64,000 nucleotides of DNA from Microbulbifer harenosus (GTDB taxonomy: Bacteria > Pseudomonadota > Gammaproteobacteria > Pseudomonadales > Cellvibrionaceae), in assembly GCF_005771435.1 (NCBI RefSeq), contig NZ_VANI01000004.1:434001-498000 (forward strand), in the 5' to 3' direction. The translations under genes and the position numbers were made by a program. Of this stretch, positions 1 to 8,241 are shown piece by piece (position 1 is the first letter of the stretch; every line of letters starts with the position of its first letter). The notes below the pieces were generated by a model that was given only the letters and a program-made list of their open reading frames with translations, was not told where the DNA came from and did no database searches.

Positions 1-501
1 AGGCCTGAATGCGTGCAGATTATTCTGCTGACACATGAGCGCGAAGTGATGCGCCCGAGTAACACCGGCCAGTTGGTTTTAACCGCGGTGTCTGATGTCG
101 GTGTAAGTGCAAAGCGCCTGATCTGGCGGCGCGCAGAACCGGACAAGACATTACTCTCGATGCTGGGTGGGGGCAGCACCGGGCTTGTGTATCCGGATAC
201 CGAAGTCGCGGGGGCAGCGTACAGCACACTGGATATTGAAGCCTGCCAGCGGTTTATTCTGCTCGATGCCACTTGGCAGGAGGCGCGCAAGATGTACAAC
301 CGCAGCCCGTATCTACACGCGGTGGGTAGAGTGAGCCTGAATTCAGCGCGAGGCTCTCGCTATCGCCTGCGTCGCAATCAGAAGAAAGAGGGACTGTGTA
401 CTGCGGAATGTGTTGTGGAAATTCTGCGGAACAAAGACCGTCATGAGCTCGCCGACAGGCTCGAAGAGCAATTTGTCCATTTCAATGAAAATGGTGGCTA
501 A
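1..501 (+). CDS. DTW domain protein, tRNA-uridine aminocarboxypropyltransferase family (5' truncated by window edge)
   Basis: The DTW family transfers the 3-amino-3-carboxypropyl group of S-adenosylmethionine to a tRNA uridine. The frame is open to the first base of the window and reads R-P-E-C-V-Q before the first possible GTG at 13, so the true start lies to the left. Visible landmarks are the T-H-E-R-E segment (the HPxE-like early motif of the family), the signature D-A-T-W encoded at 265-276 and a basic R-x-R-x-R-R-N stretch near 350-380. The C-terminus looks complete. Family members usually run to about 200-230 residues, so some 40-60 residues are missing. The exact tRNA position modified cannot be told from this fragment. 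Confidence 0.85.
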   Translation, partial: RPECVQIILLTHEREVMRPSNTGQLVLTAVSDVGVSAKRLIWRRAEPDKTLLSMLGGGSTGLVYPDTEVAGAAYSTLDIEACQRFILLDATWQEARKMYNRSPYLHAVGRVSLNSARGSRYRLRRNQKKEGLCTAECVVEILRNKDRHELADRLEEQFVHFNENGG

Positions 502-569
502 CGGGTGCGCGATCTCTATTGTCACCGCACGTTGCAGCAACCCCGTACCACTGTTTTCCACTGACTTGG

Positions 570-1112
570 CTACACGCGATCCACTTCGGGAATTCTGATC
601 AACAGATCAGTCACCCCAACATCACTGTCTGCCTGAGACAGCAGTGTGGAAACCTGTCCACGATGATGGGTTTGATGATTAAAGAAGTGGAGAATCACGC
701 TCGAAAATCGTTTGTTGGCCGGTACTCCCTTGGTGCTGCGGTAACTCAACACAGAGCCCAGATCAGCTTCGGTGAGTGTATCTATCCAGTGAATGATCAG
801 GCTGTCCAGCCAGGCTCGGTGCTCAGTGAGAGCTGCAAAATCGTTAAAGAGTATCTGATCCAGACTGTCAGGACTCGGAAGTACAGAGATCTCACGTAGA
901 GACGTCCGGCTGGATGGGTGTGTCGCGAACCGCTTCAACCATATGGTGTCACCAACCAATATATGATTGAGGGTGCCCAAAATAGATCCAAAATAGGCCT
1001 GACGATCTTCGGCTAACTCTTCAGCACTGAGGTGGCCAGCGGCTCCATAGATCTGTGAATTCATTGACTGATTGTAATCAGCCATCATTTGAAAATGGTT
1101 TTTCAGGCTCAT
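570..1112 (-). CDS. DinB family (DUF/YfiT-fold) protein
   Basis: This 180-residue protein has the four-helix DinB/YfiT pattern. The three histidines that bind the metal in this fold are in the expected places: H50 (G-T-L-N-H), H146 and H150 in F-N-H-Q-T-H-H-R-G-Q. Members are metal-dependent, often thiol-linked transferases, but most are uncharacterised and no substrate can be assigned. The gene converges on the DTW gene, with about 70 bases between the stops. An upstream A/G-rich segment could serve as the ribosome site. It lies alone, and its promoter would sit in the 365-base gap before the TonB receptor. Confidence 0.85.
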   Translation of the reverse strand: MSLKNHFQMMADYNQSMNSQIYGAAGHLSAEELAEDRQAYFGSILGTLNHILVGDTIWLKRFATHPSSRTSLREISVLPSPDSLDQILFNDFAALTEHRAWLDSLIIHWIDTLTEADLGSVLSYRSTKGVPANKRFSSVILHFFNHQTHHRGQVSTLLSQADSDVGVTDLLIRIPEVDRV

Positions 1113-1477
1113 CGGAATCCCTTCACATATACAGGTCCGGTGTTCGGATAACCTATTCGCGCACGCCAGTCATCCGGCACTATTAACAATATTGGATGTT
1201 CTAGAGAACTGAACTGACTTCAGCGTAGAAGTCTTCATATATACACGCCGGGAATTAGAATTCCCAGACGCTTGATGCACCAACGTACCATCCGGAGCCG
1301 ATGCGTCTCAAATCCGCGCTAGATGATTGGCATCCCCGTGACATGTCCGCTCACTCATCGACGGTTGACTGTTGGTAGCGGTAGCAGTTTTTGTGGCGAG
1401 AGCTCCTTTTTTACAACTTGCAAACGCTAAGCATTCTCATTAGCATCGCTTTTTTATGAAACCGATGGGAATACAGG
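1113..1477. other. Intergenic region between divergent DinB-like and TonB receptor genes
   Basis: This 365-base gap must hold two divergent promoters. The right half contains a Fur-like box, described separately. I see no open frame with coding character and no structured RNA. The left half has AT-rich tracts near 1181-1260 but no clear site. Confidence 0.6.
1426..1444. promoter_or_regulatory. Probable Fur box upstream of siderophore receptor
   Basis: The 19-base sequence GCTAAGCATTCTCATTAGC matches the classical Fur consensus GATAATGATAATCATTATC at 14 of 19 positions when read on the minus strand (GCTAATGAGAATGCTTAGC). Its outer five bases on each side are inverted copies. It ends 33 bases before the receptor ATG, where it would overlap a promoter and give iron-dependent repression. 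Confidence 0.75.
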
Positions 1478-3643
1478 ATGTACAAAAAAACATCAGCCGG
1501 ATGCCCGTGTTTTGCACGCCGGAGTCTCGCTGCGGCGATTGCCTGTGCCGCGCTCAGCCCTCTGGGACATGCGCAGTCTTCTGGAAACCCGCACGCTGAA
1601 AAGCAAGCCATAGAGGAGGTGGTGGTGATCAGCCGCTACACCACCAAAGACCGTCTGGATACCGCAACCGGACTCGGTCTCACCCTCTATGAAACGCCGC
1701 AGTCCGTGAGCGTGGTCACTGCGCAGCGTATTACCGATCAGAACCTGGAATCCCTGACGGACGTTATCAACAATGCTACCGGTGTTTCCGCCCGCGCCCA
1801 GGACAGCACCCGGCATACCTATTCCTCGCGCGGATTCGCGATCAACAACTACCAGGTGGACGGTATTCCTATCTACTGGCAGCCGGGTGGCAACGCCGGT
1901 GAAACCCAGTCCGATATGAGCCTGTATGAGCGGGTGGAAATTGTGCGCGGCGCCACCGGCCTGCTGACTGGCGCCGGCAACCCTTCTGCGTCGGTCAATC
2001 TGGTGCGCAAACACGCAGACAGCAGGACGTTCACCGGTAATGCAGATGTGTCCGCCGGCCGCTGGAACACCTACTCTGCCACCGCCGATGTGAGCACACC
2101 GCTGAATGCCAGCGGCTCTGTCCGGGGGCGATTTGTCAGCCATATTCTGGACGGAGACTCTTTCCGCGACCTGGCAGGCGAAGAAAAAACTGTATTTTAC
2201 GGCGTGGTTGATGCCGACCTTACCGACAATACCCTGTTGCGGATTGGTGCCAGTCGGCAGGAAAACGACCCCACCGCATCCACTTGGGGTGGCCTGCCCA
2301 CCTGGTATGCCGATGGCAGTCGCACCGAGTGGGCTCGGAGCAAAACCATAGGGGTGGACTGGACGTCCTGGTCCTCCACGGTGGAACACTACTATCTGGA
2401 TCTGGTGCAGCAGTTCGGTGGTTGGACCGCCAAGTTCAGTGTCAATAACAACCGCAACGCGTCAGATCAGAAGCTGCTGTACCTGTTCGGTACCCCGGAC
2501 AGGGAGACCGGACTCGGTATGGGTGCCTCTCCGCGCAATGCGGCCACTGACCGCGATCAGACCAGCGTCAGCCTCCAATTGAGTGGAGCCTACACGTTGT
2601 TGGGGCGAGAGCACGAACTCACCCTGGGTGCGATAGACCACAAGGACGACAGCTACGCAACCTCCCGCTCCCGCAGCAACGTTGCTCAGGTGGGTAACTT
2701 CAATACCTGGGATGGCCATTACCCCGAAGCCACCTGGGGGGACAACAATCTAGACATCGATCAGACCACAGAGCAGTTCGGCCTCTATGCCGCCACTCGC
2801 CTTTCCGTCACCGACGATTTGAAGGTGATCGCCGGCGGGCGTGTCGCAGACTGGGAACAGCGGGGCTTCTACTACGGTGCTCAGCAGTCCTTTGGCGATG
2901 ACGATGTATTTATCCCCTACGTCGGTGCACTGTATGAATTCAGCGACCAGCACACCGTTTACGCCAGCTATACAGAAATCTTCCAGTCGCAGAATCTGCA
3001 GAACCGCCACGGTGATTTTCTCGATCCGGTTACCGGCGAGAGCAAAGAACTCGGTCTGAAAAGCCAGTTTTTTAACGGAAGTCTGCAGACCACGGTATCC
3101 GTGTTCGATATTCTGCAGGACGGACTCGGCCAGCCCGATGGCAACTTGCCGGTACCCGGCATTGAAAACAGTCAGGCCTATTATGCCGCGGAGGGTGCCA
3201 GCAGCCAGGGATATGAACTGGAAGTGGTTGGTGAGCTGAAGCCCGGTTGGGATCTCAGCTTCAGTTACACCAGTTTTGACGCAGAGGATGCTGCAGGCAA
3301 CGCGGTCAACACCAGTCAGCCCAGTGAGTTGTTAAAGCTGTTTACTACCTATCGTTTTGCCGGACAGCTGGAAGGGCTGATTCTGGCCGGTGGGGTCAAC
3401 TGGCAGGGGCGCAACTTCACTGATACCACCAACCCCGTCACCGGCCAGGCGGAACGGCTGGAGCAAAAAGCCTACAGTCTGGTCAGCCTGATGGCCCGCT
3501 ACCGATTCAGCGAGCAGATTTCCGGCCAGATCAATTTTGACAACCTGCTGGATGAGACGTACTACAGCCAGATCGGCTTCTATAACCAGCTTGAGTATGG
3601 AGAGCCGCGCAATGTCACAGCCTCCGTCACCTATCAGTTCTAA
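1478..3643 (+). CDS. TonB-dependent siderophore receptor (FhuE/FpvA type)
   Basis: A 721-residue outer-membrane receptor for a ferric siderophore. The N-terminus is a signal peptide ending near G-H-A-Q (about residue 33), followed by a TonB-box-like E-E-V-V-V-I-S-R. The plug domain (about 55-200) contains the siderophore-receptor signature Y-E-T-P-Q-S-V-S-V-V-T and V-E-I-V-R-G-A-T-G-L-L-T-G-A-G-N-P-S. The rest is a 22-strand barrel ending in aromatic F (V-T-Y-Q-F). The P-Q-S-V and G-A-G-N-P-S forms are typical of hydroxamate/pyoverdine receptors rather than haem or cobalamin receptors; the exact ligand is not readable. It starts 33 bases after a Fur-like box, and a terminator follows it. Confidence 0.93.
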   Translation: MYKKTSAGCPCFARRSLAAAIACAALSPLGHAQSSGNPHAEKQAIEEVVVISRYTTKDRLDTATGLGLTLYETPQSVSVVTAQRITDQNLESLTDVINNATGVSARAQDSTRHTYSSRGFAINNYQVDGIPIYWQPGGNAGETQSDMSLYERVEIVRGATGLLTGAGNPSASVNLVRKHADSRTFTGNADVSAGRWNTYSATADVSTPLNASGSVRGRFVSHILDGDSFRDLAGEEKTVFYGVVDADLTDNTLLRIGASRQENDPTASTWGGLPTWYADGSRTEWARSKTIGVDWTSWSSTVEHYYLDLVQQFGGWTAKFSVNNNRNASDQKLLYLFGTPDRETGLGMGASPRNAATDRDQTSVSLQLSGAYTLLGREHELTLGAIDHKDDSYATSRSRSNVAQVGNFNTWDGHYPEATWGDNNLDIDQTTEQFGLYAATRLSVTDDLKVIAGGRVADWEQRGFYYGAQQSFGDDDVFIPYVGALYEFSDQHTVYASYTEIFQSQNLQNRHGDFLDPVTGESKELGLKSQFFNGSLQTTVSVFDILQDGLGQPDGNLPVPGIENSQAYYAAEGASSQGYELEVVGELKPGWDLSFSYTSFDAEDAAGNAVNTSQPSELLKLFTTYRFAGQLEGLILAGGVNWQGRNFTDTTNPVTGQAERLEQKAYSLVSLMARYRFSEQISGQINFDNLLDETYYSQIGFYNQLEYGEPRNVTASVTYQF

Positions 3644-3674
3644 TCCTGTCTGAGTTGACTGACGGAAACGCTAA

Positions 3675-3708
3675 GGCCCCGATGACAATCTCATCGGGGC
3701 CATTCTTT
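3675..3708 (+). terminator. Rho-independent terminator after siderophore receptor
   Basis: A perfect 11-base stem GGCCCCGATGA / TCATCGGGGCC (3675-3701) with a 5-base loop is followed by ATTCTTTT. It separates the receptor from the membrane cassette downstream, so the cassette either has its own promoter or depends on read-through. Confidence 0.85.
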
Positions 3709-3743
3709 TGTACAGTAAACAAAAAAGTATCGGGGGCTCAGAT

Positions 3744-4025
3744 ATGGGGTTGCACGGCTGGCGGCTGATCTCGCTGATCGGTGCCGCGTTGTTGGGAGGA
3801 TACATACTGGCGACTGCCGCGGGCATCTTTCTCGCCGGTGTGCTGCCGTTCTCTATCGCTGAAAATACCCTGATCGGACATCTGTCGGGGTTTGCGTTTT
3901 ATACCGGCGCCATTCTATGGGTATTTCATACGCGCAGACCCGGCGTCGCCTGGGCGAGCCTCATACTCGCCAGCACTTTGCTGGCGAGTATCGGTCTCGC
4001 ACTGCGTCAACCGGCAGTAGGCTGA
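3744..4025 (+). CDS. DUF3649-like small inner-membrane protein of iron uptake cassette
   Basis: A 93-residue protein with three hydrophobic helices: about 6-27, 37-57 and 65-85. Its size, composition and position directly before a PepSY transmembrane protein match the DUF3649 family, found with ferric-siderophore uptake genes. I chose the ATG at 3744 because GGGGGC lies seven bases before it; an in-frame ATG at 3708 falls inside the preceding terminator tail and lacks a ribosome site. The stop is 14 bases before the next gene, so they are probably cotranscribed. No catalytic residues are evident; a helper role in iron-complex handling is inferred from context. Confidence 0.75.
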   Translation: MGLHGWRLISLIGAALLGGYILATAAGIFLAGVLPFSIAENTLIGHLSGFAFYTGAILWVFHTRRPGVAWASLILASTLLASIGLALRQPAVG

Positions 4026-4039
4026 AAGCGGTAAACAGT

Positions 4040-5686
4040 ATGGCCAAAGAAACAGATCGCAACGTCGCACCTGCCGTGAAAGCGGGGCTCCGTCAGACCA
4101 TGTCCTGGGTGCACACCTGGGCGGGCCTCACCCTGGGCTGGCTGTTGTACTTTATGTTCGTCACCGGCACCGCCGGTTACTTCGATACAGAAATCGACCG
4201 CTGGATGCAGCCGGAGTTACCACCGGCGCAGATCAATCGCGCCTCCACGCAAAGTGCAGCCATTCTGTTGGGTAAACTGCAGAGCGAAGCCCCGGGTGCG
4301 GAGCAGTGGCTGCTCACGCTGCCTGCTGATCGCAACCAACCCTTCGCGGGTATTTACTGGCGTGGCGCAGACCTACAAGCAGGCGCGGGCGCTGCCAGTG
4401 GCAATAAGCTGGTGGACCTGAATAGCGGCGCAACCTTGCAGGCGCGAGAGACCGGAGGCGGCCAGCAGCTCTACCAAATGCACTGGTTGCTGCACTACAC
4501 CTCTCGCAGCTACTCCGACTGGCTGATCAGTATCGCCACGCTGTTCATGCTGGTCGGCTTGGTTACCGGTGTCATTATTCACAAGAAAATTTTCAAGGAT
4601 TTCTTCACTTTTCGCCCGAACAAGGGCCAGCGCTCCTGGCTGGATGCCCACAATGTACTGAGTGTGATCACGCTGCCCTTTCAATTGATGATCACCTATT
4701 CCGGGCTGATCTTCATGGGCTTCTCCTTTATGCCGTTGATCGTCGCCGCCCAGTACGGCGGCGAGGGCCGCGGCCAGTTTTACAATGAAGTGTTCAGCCC
4801 GCCGGGGATGATTGACGCGGCCGGCAGTCCCGCAAGGCTCGCGCCACTTGCACCGGTCATTCATCTGGCCGAACAGTACTGGGGGGAGGGGCGAATACGC
4901 AGTATTGATATTCGCTACCCCGGCTTTAGCAACGGGCGCATCGTACTTTCGGAGACAATCGATGGCACTGTTGCCACCGGTGCTGGCCGTCTGGTGTTCG
5001 ACGGTGTGACCGGTGAGTTGCTGCACAATGCGCCGTCCGGCTCGTCACCGGCCAAGCGCGTGCGCGACGTATTTCTCGGCCTGCACGAAGGCCTGTTTGC
5101 CGCGCCGGCAATCCGCTGGCTGTATTTTTTCTCCGGCTTGCTCGGCACCGGTATGGTTGCCACCGGTCTGATCATGTGGGCGGTAAAACGCCGCCAGCGC
5201 GCTGAACGCACTAGCGGCCGTCGTCCGCATGGTCTGGTGCTTGTGGAGAAGCTCAATGTGGGAACCATTGCCGGCCTCCCCACTGCCGTCGCTGCCTATT
5301 TCTGGGCCAACCGTCTGTTGCCCGCAGACATGCCGGCACGGGCCGATTGGGAAGTGCACGCGCTGTTTCTCACCTGGCTGCTGATGCTGGTGCACGCGGC
5401 GCTGCGCCCAACCCGGCGGGCCTGGACGGAGCAACTCGCTGCCGCCGCGTTTGCGTTTGCGGCGATACCGCTTATCAATGCCCTGTCCACCCCGCGGCAT
5501 TTACTGCACAGCTTCGTCAGTGGGGACTGGGTGTTCGCCGGGTTTGAGCTCACCGCTCTCGGCATCGCCAGTCTGTTCGGCGCCGCCGCGTGGTTCTCCC
5601 GCATATCGCTGCCCGCAGCGCGTCGCGTAAACGCTGCTGACCATCCGGCAGCGTCCGCCGCCGGTGCCATGGGAGATCTTTCGTGA
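4040..5686 (+). CDS. PepSY-associated transmembrane protein (PiuB-like, probable periplasmic siderophore/iron reduction)
   Basis: A 548-residue inner-membrane protein. Helix 1 carries the PepSY_TM hallmark W-V-H-T-W-A-G-L (about 23-30). There are further helices near 155-180, 205-230 and 355-380, then four more between 400 and 535. Two large periplasmic loops follow helices 1 and 3. The His-containing helix ends (H-W-L-L-H-Y near 150, D-A-H-N-V near 190, G-L-H-E-G-L near 345) resemble those proposed to bind haem in this family, which is thought to reduce ferric-siderophore in the periplasm or inner membrane. I start at the ATG at 4040 (M-A-K-E-T-D). It overlaps the next gene by four bases (GTGA), indicating translational coupling. 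Confidence 0.85.
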   Translation: MAKETDRNVAPAVKAGLRQTMSWVHTWAGLTLGWLLYFMFVTGTAGYFDTEIDRWMQPELPPAQINRASTQSAAILLGKLQSEAPGAEQWLLTLPADRNQPFAGIYWRGADLQAGAGAASGNKLVDLNSGATLQARETGGGQQLYQMHWLLHYTSRSYSDWLISIATLFMLVGLVTGVIIHKKIFKDFFTFRPNKGQRSWLDAHNVLSVITLPFQLMITYSGLIFMGFSFMPLIVAAQYGGEGRGQFYNEVFSPPGMIDAAGSPARLAPLAPVIHLAEQYWGEGRIRSIDIRYPGFSNGRIVLSETIDGTVATGAGRLVFDGVTGELLHNAPSGSSPAKRVRDVFLGLHEGLFAAPAIRWLYFFSGLLGTGMVATGLIMWAVKRRQRAERTSGRRPHGLVLVEKLNVGTIAGLPTAVAAYFWANRLLPADMPARADWEVHALFLTWLLMLVHAALRPTRRAWTEQLAAAAFAFAAIPLINALSTPRHLLHSFVSGDWVFAGFELTALGIASLFGAAAWFSRISLPAARRVNAADHPAASAAGAMGDLS

Positions 5687-6030
5687 GCACGCCATCCCTT
5701 GCCCTGCTGGCTCAATGTCTGCTGGTATTGTCCGCGTTTGCGGGCTTCTGCCTCGCCGGTAACAATCCCGGGTCGCATACAAACTTGGTCAGCTGGCGCG
5801 GATGGCTGCGCGGTTACGGCTGGATCACACTGAGCGCCACCGCCGTTATTGCGGTACAGGCTGCGGGATGGGGGCCGGGGCTGGCCGGACTTGTGGGGGT
5901 GGTCAGTTTCGCGGTGTTTATCGTGATCGGTCTGGCGACTTACCGGAGGCAATTTCTGCCGCGAGTATTTGTAATTGCGGCGGCTGCGGGTGCAGCCACA
6001 CTGGTGCCACTCACTCGAGCTTGGCTTTGA
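5683..6030 (+). CDS. DUF3325-like small membrane protein
   Basis: A 115-residue protein with four hydrophobic helices and little else, starting at a GTG that overlaps the stop of the PepSY gene. The order DUF3649, PepSY protein, DUF3325 recurs next to TonB-dependent siderophore receptors, and that context supports the call more than the sequence does. It is probably a partner of the PepSY protein in the inner membrane. No conserved polar motif stands out that would suggest its own chemistry. Confidence 0.75.
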   Translation: MSTPSLALLAQCLLVLSAFAGFCLAGNNPGSHTNLVSWRGWLRGYGWITLSATAVIAVQAAGWGPGLAGLVGVVSFAVFIVIGLATYRRQFLPRVFVIAAAAGAATLVPLTRAWL

Positions 6031-6085
6031 ACTGCAGCCGCGGGCCGGGCGCCCTGGCCAATTCGCGGCGCAGTAACAAGGGCGC

Positions 6086-7420
6086 CTAGCGCACGCCGCA
6101 GGAACCAAGCCGCTGTTTATAGGGTTGGTGCTGGCTGAGAAAAGTATTGTATTCCTTGCGGAAATCCGCACAGGATTGAGTGCTGTCATCGGAGCTGCCA
6201 CAGCAGCGGATGGTCTCATCGAGCTCGCGCACAGACACACTGTCAAACGCCTGCGAATGTCCCGCACCGTACATAATGCTGTCTGACCAGGTCTTTACCG
6301 GTCGCCAGGAATTATTTCCGTAAGCGCCGCCATAGTAGCAGCCCGCGCCCTCCAGGCAGTCCAACCCTATGTCTTCACTGCCCCAGGCCGGTGTGCACTG
6401 GGAGGCGAAGTAATCGTCCTTGGCTTCGTCGGACCAGGCGCAGCACTGGTAGTTACCGTCGGCGTCTTTTGTACACGCGCCAGTTTCGGAGCGATTAAAA
6501 CTGGTGCAGCTGTCCCTGGTGGTCAGCGTGGGGCAGGTGGCGCTGGCTGACTGAGTGTACTCCGATGCGGGTTTGTAACTGCCGCACCACTTGCTGCAAC
6601 CCGGGCCGTCGAGGTTGCGCCATTCCCGGGAAAGCTCGCTCGGCCAGCCCTCGACAGCGGTGCCACTGCCATCAATACCGGTTTCGTATAGATCCGCAAG
6701 TCCGAAGTTGTGCCCGACTTCGTGAACGACGATATTGCGCAAATGGCGCAGCGCAGTGGTGGCGTCGGGCCAGCTGCTGTCGCTGCCGAGATAGATCACC
6801 TCGCCACCGGATGCCCCGTAACCGGTATCTGCCACCACAATCTTGATGATGCCGTAAATGTCATCCGCGCCGCACTGTTGATCCATTGCCTGCATGACCT
6901 TCGTATCATCACACGCGAATGCCGTTCCTTCCTGAGCCTTGCAGCCCAGCGCGGCAAAGTCCTGCAGTTCAATGCGGTAAAACGCAAAACGGGAAAACTG
7001 TTCGGCGAATGGCGACAGAGCCCGGAACTGATTGTCGATGGCATCGGTGACGATCTCATCGAAATACGGGGCGTTGTCCAGATTGGCGAGCAGGACCTTG
7101 AACTCTGCGGTTTCGCTGCCGGCAATTGGTGTGCATCTGCTCAGGCTGGCGTAATCGCCGGGCGCCACTGCGGTAGCGTTGCTGGGCGTTGATACCTCTC
7201 CGGTAGTGCCACCGGAGGAATTGTTGGAGCCCGGCGCCGTGGATGTCGGTGGCGCTTCGACCGGTTCCTCCGGCGGTGCGATATCGCTGTCACCCGCGCT
7301 GCTGCCGCCACCGCAACCGGCGAACAGCAAAGGCAGAGTACAGAGAGAAACAAGAAAAAGGTAATGGCGGCCCTTGGCCAGCCAACTGGATGACCAGGGT
7401 GAAACGATGGATGAAATCAT
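6086..7420 (-). CDS. Metzincin-like zinc metalloprotease lipoprotein
   Basis: A 444-residue lipoprotein with lipobox L-L-F-A-G-C (C36), then a low-complexity G/S/P/T linker to about residue 90. The catalytic domain has H-E-V-G-H-N-F-G-L-A-D (H233, E234, H237, D243), the extended HExxHxxGxxD zinc motif of metzincins. A likely Met-turn, S-I-M-Y-G-A-G, lies near residue 383. Between and after these are many cysteines (about 18 in the mature protein), including C-C pairs, suggesting a disulfide-rich exported domain similar to gametolysin/M11-like enzymes. The stop lies 55 bases after the DUF3325 stop, so the genes converge. I see no good ribosome site for the ATG at 7420, but no other in-frame ATG precedes the lipobox. 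Confidence 0.85.
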   Translation of the reverse strand: MISSIVSPWSSSWLAKGRHYLFLVSLCTLPLLFAGCGGGSSAGDSDIAPPEEPVEAPPTSTAPGSNNSSGGTTGEVSTPSNATAVAPGDYASLSRCTPIAGSETAEFKVLLANLDNAPYFDEIVTDAIDNQFRALSPFAEQFSRFAFYRIELQDFAALGCKAQEGTAFACDDTKVMQAMDQQCGADDIYGIIKIVVADTGYGASGGEVIYLGSDSSWPDATTALRHLRNIVVHEVGHNFGLADLYETGIDGSGTAVEGWPSELSREWRNLDGPGCSKWCGSYKPASEYTQSASATCPTLTTRDSCTSFNRSETGACTKDADGNYQCCAWSDEAKDDYFASQCTPAWGSEDIGLDCLEGAGCYYGGAYGNNSWRPVKTWSDSIMYGAGHSQAFDSVSVRELDETIRCCGSSDDSTQSCADFRKEYNTFLSQHQPYKQRLGSCGVR

Positions 7421-7644
7421 AATACGGCGTAGGGGGTTTTATTGTGTTAATCCCTGCGCCTAGATACCAGTGACCGACTGGTATCCGCTTCCGTGAACTT
7501 TTGGGTGCGCGAAAAAAGACCCGATTCTAAAACCGAAAAACGATTGAAGCCAGCGGCGAAAACACCGAAACTGCTTGTGAATTACCGGTCGGAAATCCAG
7601 GTAAAAATCACCCGTGTGAGAAGGTTCTGTTAAAGGAGAAGAAT

Positions 7645-8163
7645 ATGAGAAAGCTGTTCTACGGAATGTTGCTGTTAGTAGCAGTGGTTCCTGCTATGGC
7701 CGTTGAAGTGGGCGAGCCGGCGCCGGAATTTTCGTTGCAGGCGTCCGATGGAAAAACCTACACGCTGTCGGATTTCAAAGGCAAGCAGGCAGTGGCCATT
7801 GCCTGGTACCCCAAGGCGTTCACCAAGGGTTGCACCATCGAGTGCAAATCCCTGGCGGAAAACGGTCATTTGATTCGCGAGTACGACGTTGCCTATTTTA
7901 TGGCGAGCACCGATGAGGTGGAGGAGAACAAGAAATTCGCGGCGGAACAGAAAGCGGATTTCCCGCTGCTGAGCGACCCCACCGGTGCCGTCGCCGAGGC
8001 CTACGGCGTGAAAATGCCGGTATTGAATATGGCCAAACGAGTCACCTTCTACATCGGCAAGGATGGAAAGATTCTGAAAATCGATGAGAACATCAAGCCG
8101 GCTACCAGTGCCGAGGATATGGCGCGCACTCTGGGTGAGTTGGGTGTGGCAAAAAAACAATAA
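7645..8163 (+). CDS. Exported peroxiredoxin (AhpC/TSA, BCP-like)
   Basis: A 172-residue thiol peroxidase with an N-terminal signal peptide (cleavage after A-M-A, about residue 19), placing it in the periplasm. The active site is F-T-K-G-C-T-I-E-C: peroxidatic Cys63, with a second Cys67 four residues later that could be the resolving cysteine, as in atypical two-Cys BCP proteins (usually five residues apart). The P-x-F-x-L start and the Y-x-V-K-M-P segment before the C-terminal strand fit the family. GGAG lies eight bases before the ATG. It probably detoxifies peroxides and lipid hydroperoxides in the envelope, using an unidentified thiol reductant. Confidence 0.92.
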   Translation: MRKLFYGMLLLVAVVPAMAVEVGEPAPEFSLQASDGKTYTLSDFKGKQAVAIAWYPKAFTKGCTIECKSLAENGHLIREYDVAYFMASTDEVEENKKFAAEQKADFPLLSDPTGAVAEAYGVKMPVLNMAKRVTFYIGKDGKILKIDENIKPATSAEDMARTLGELGVAKKQ

Positions 8164-8186
8164 AAAAAGGCCGCATATTGCGGCCG
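8161..8186 (-). terminator. Terminator of DUF2884 gene (minus strand)
   Basis: GGCCGCA and TGCGGCC (8169-8175, 8179-8185) form a seven-base stem. Seven A's precede it on the plus strand, which become the U-tract for minus-strand transcripts. It overlaps the peroxiredoxin stop. Confidence 0.75.
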
Positions 8187-8241
8187 AACACTTGGGGGTG
8201 TTGAGTAATCGGTATCAGGACCATCGGCGGTCCTGAGGAAA

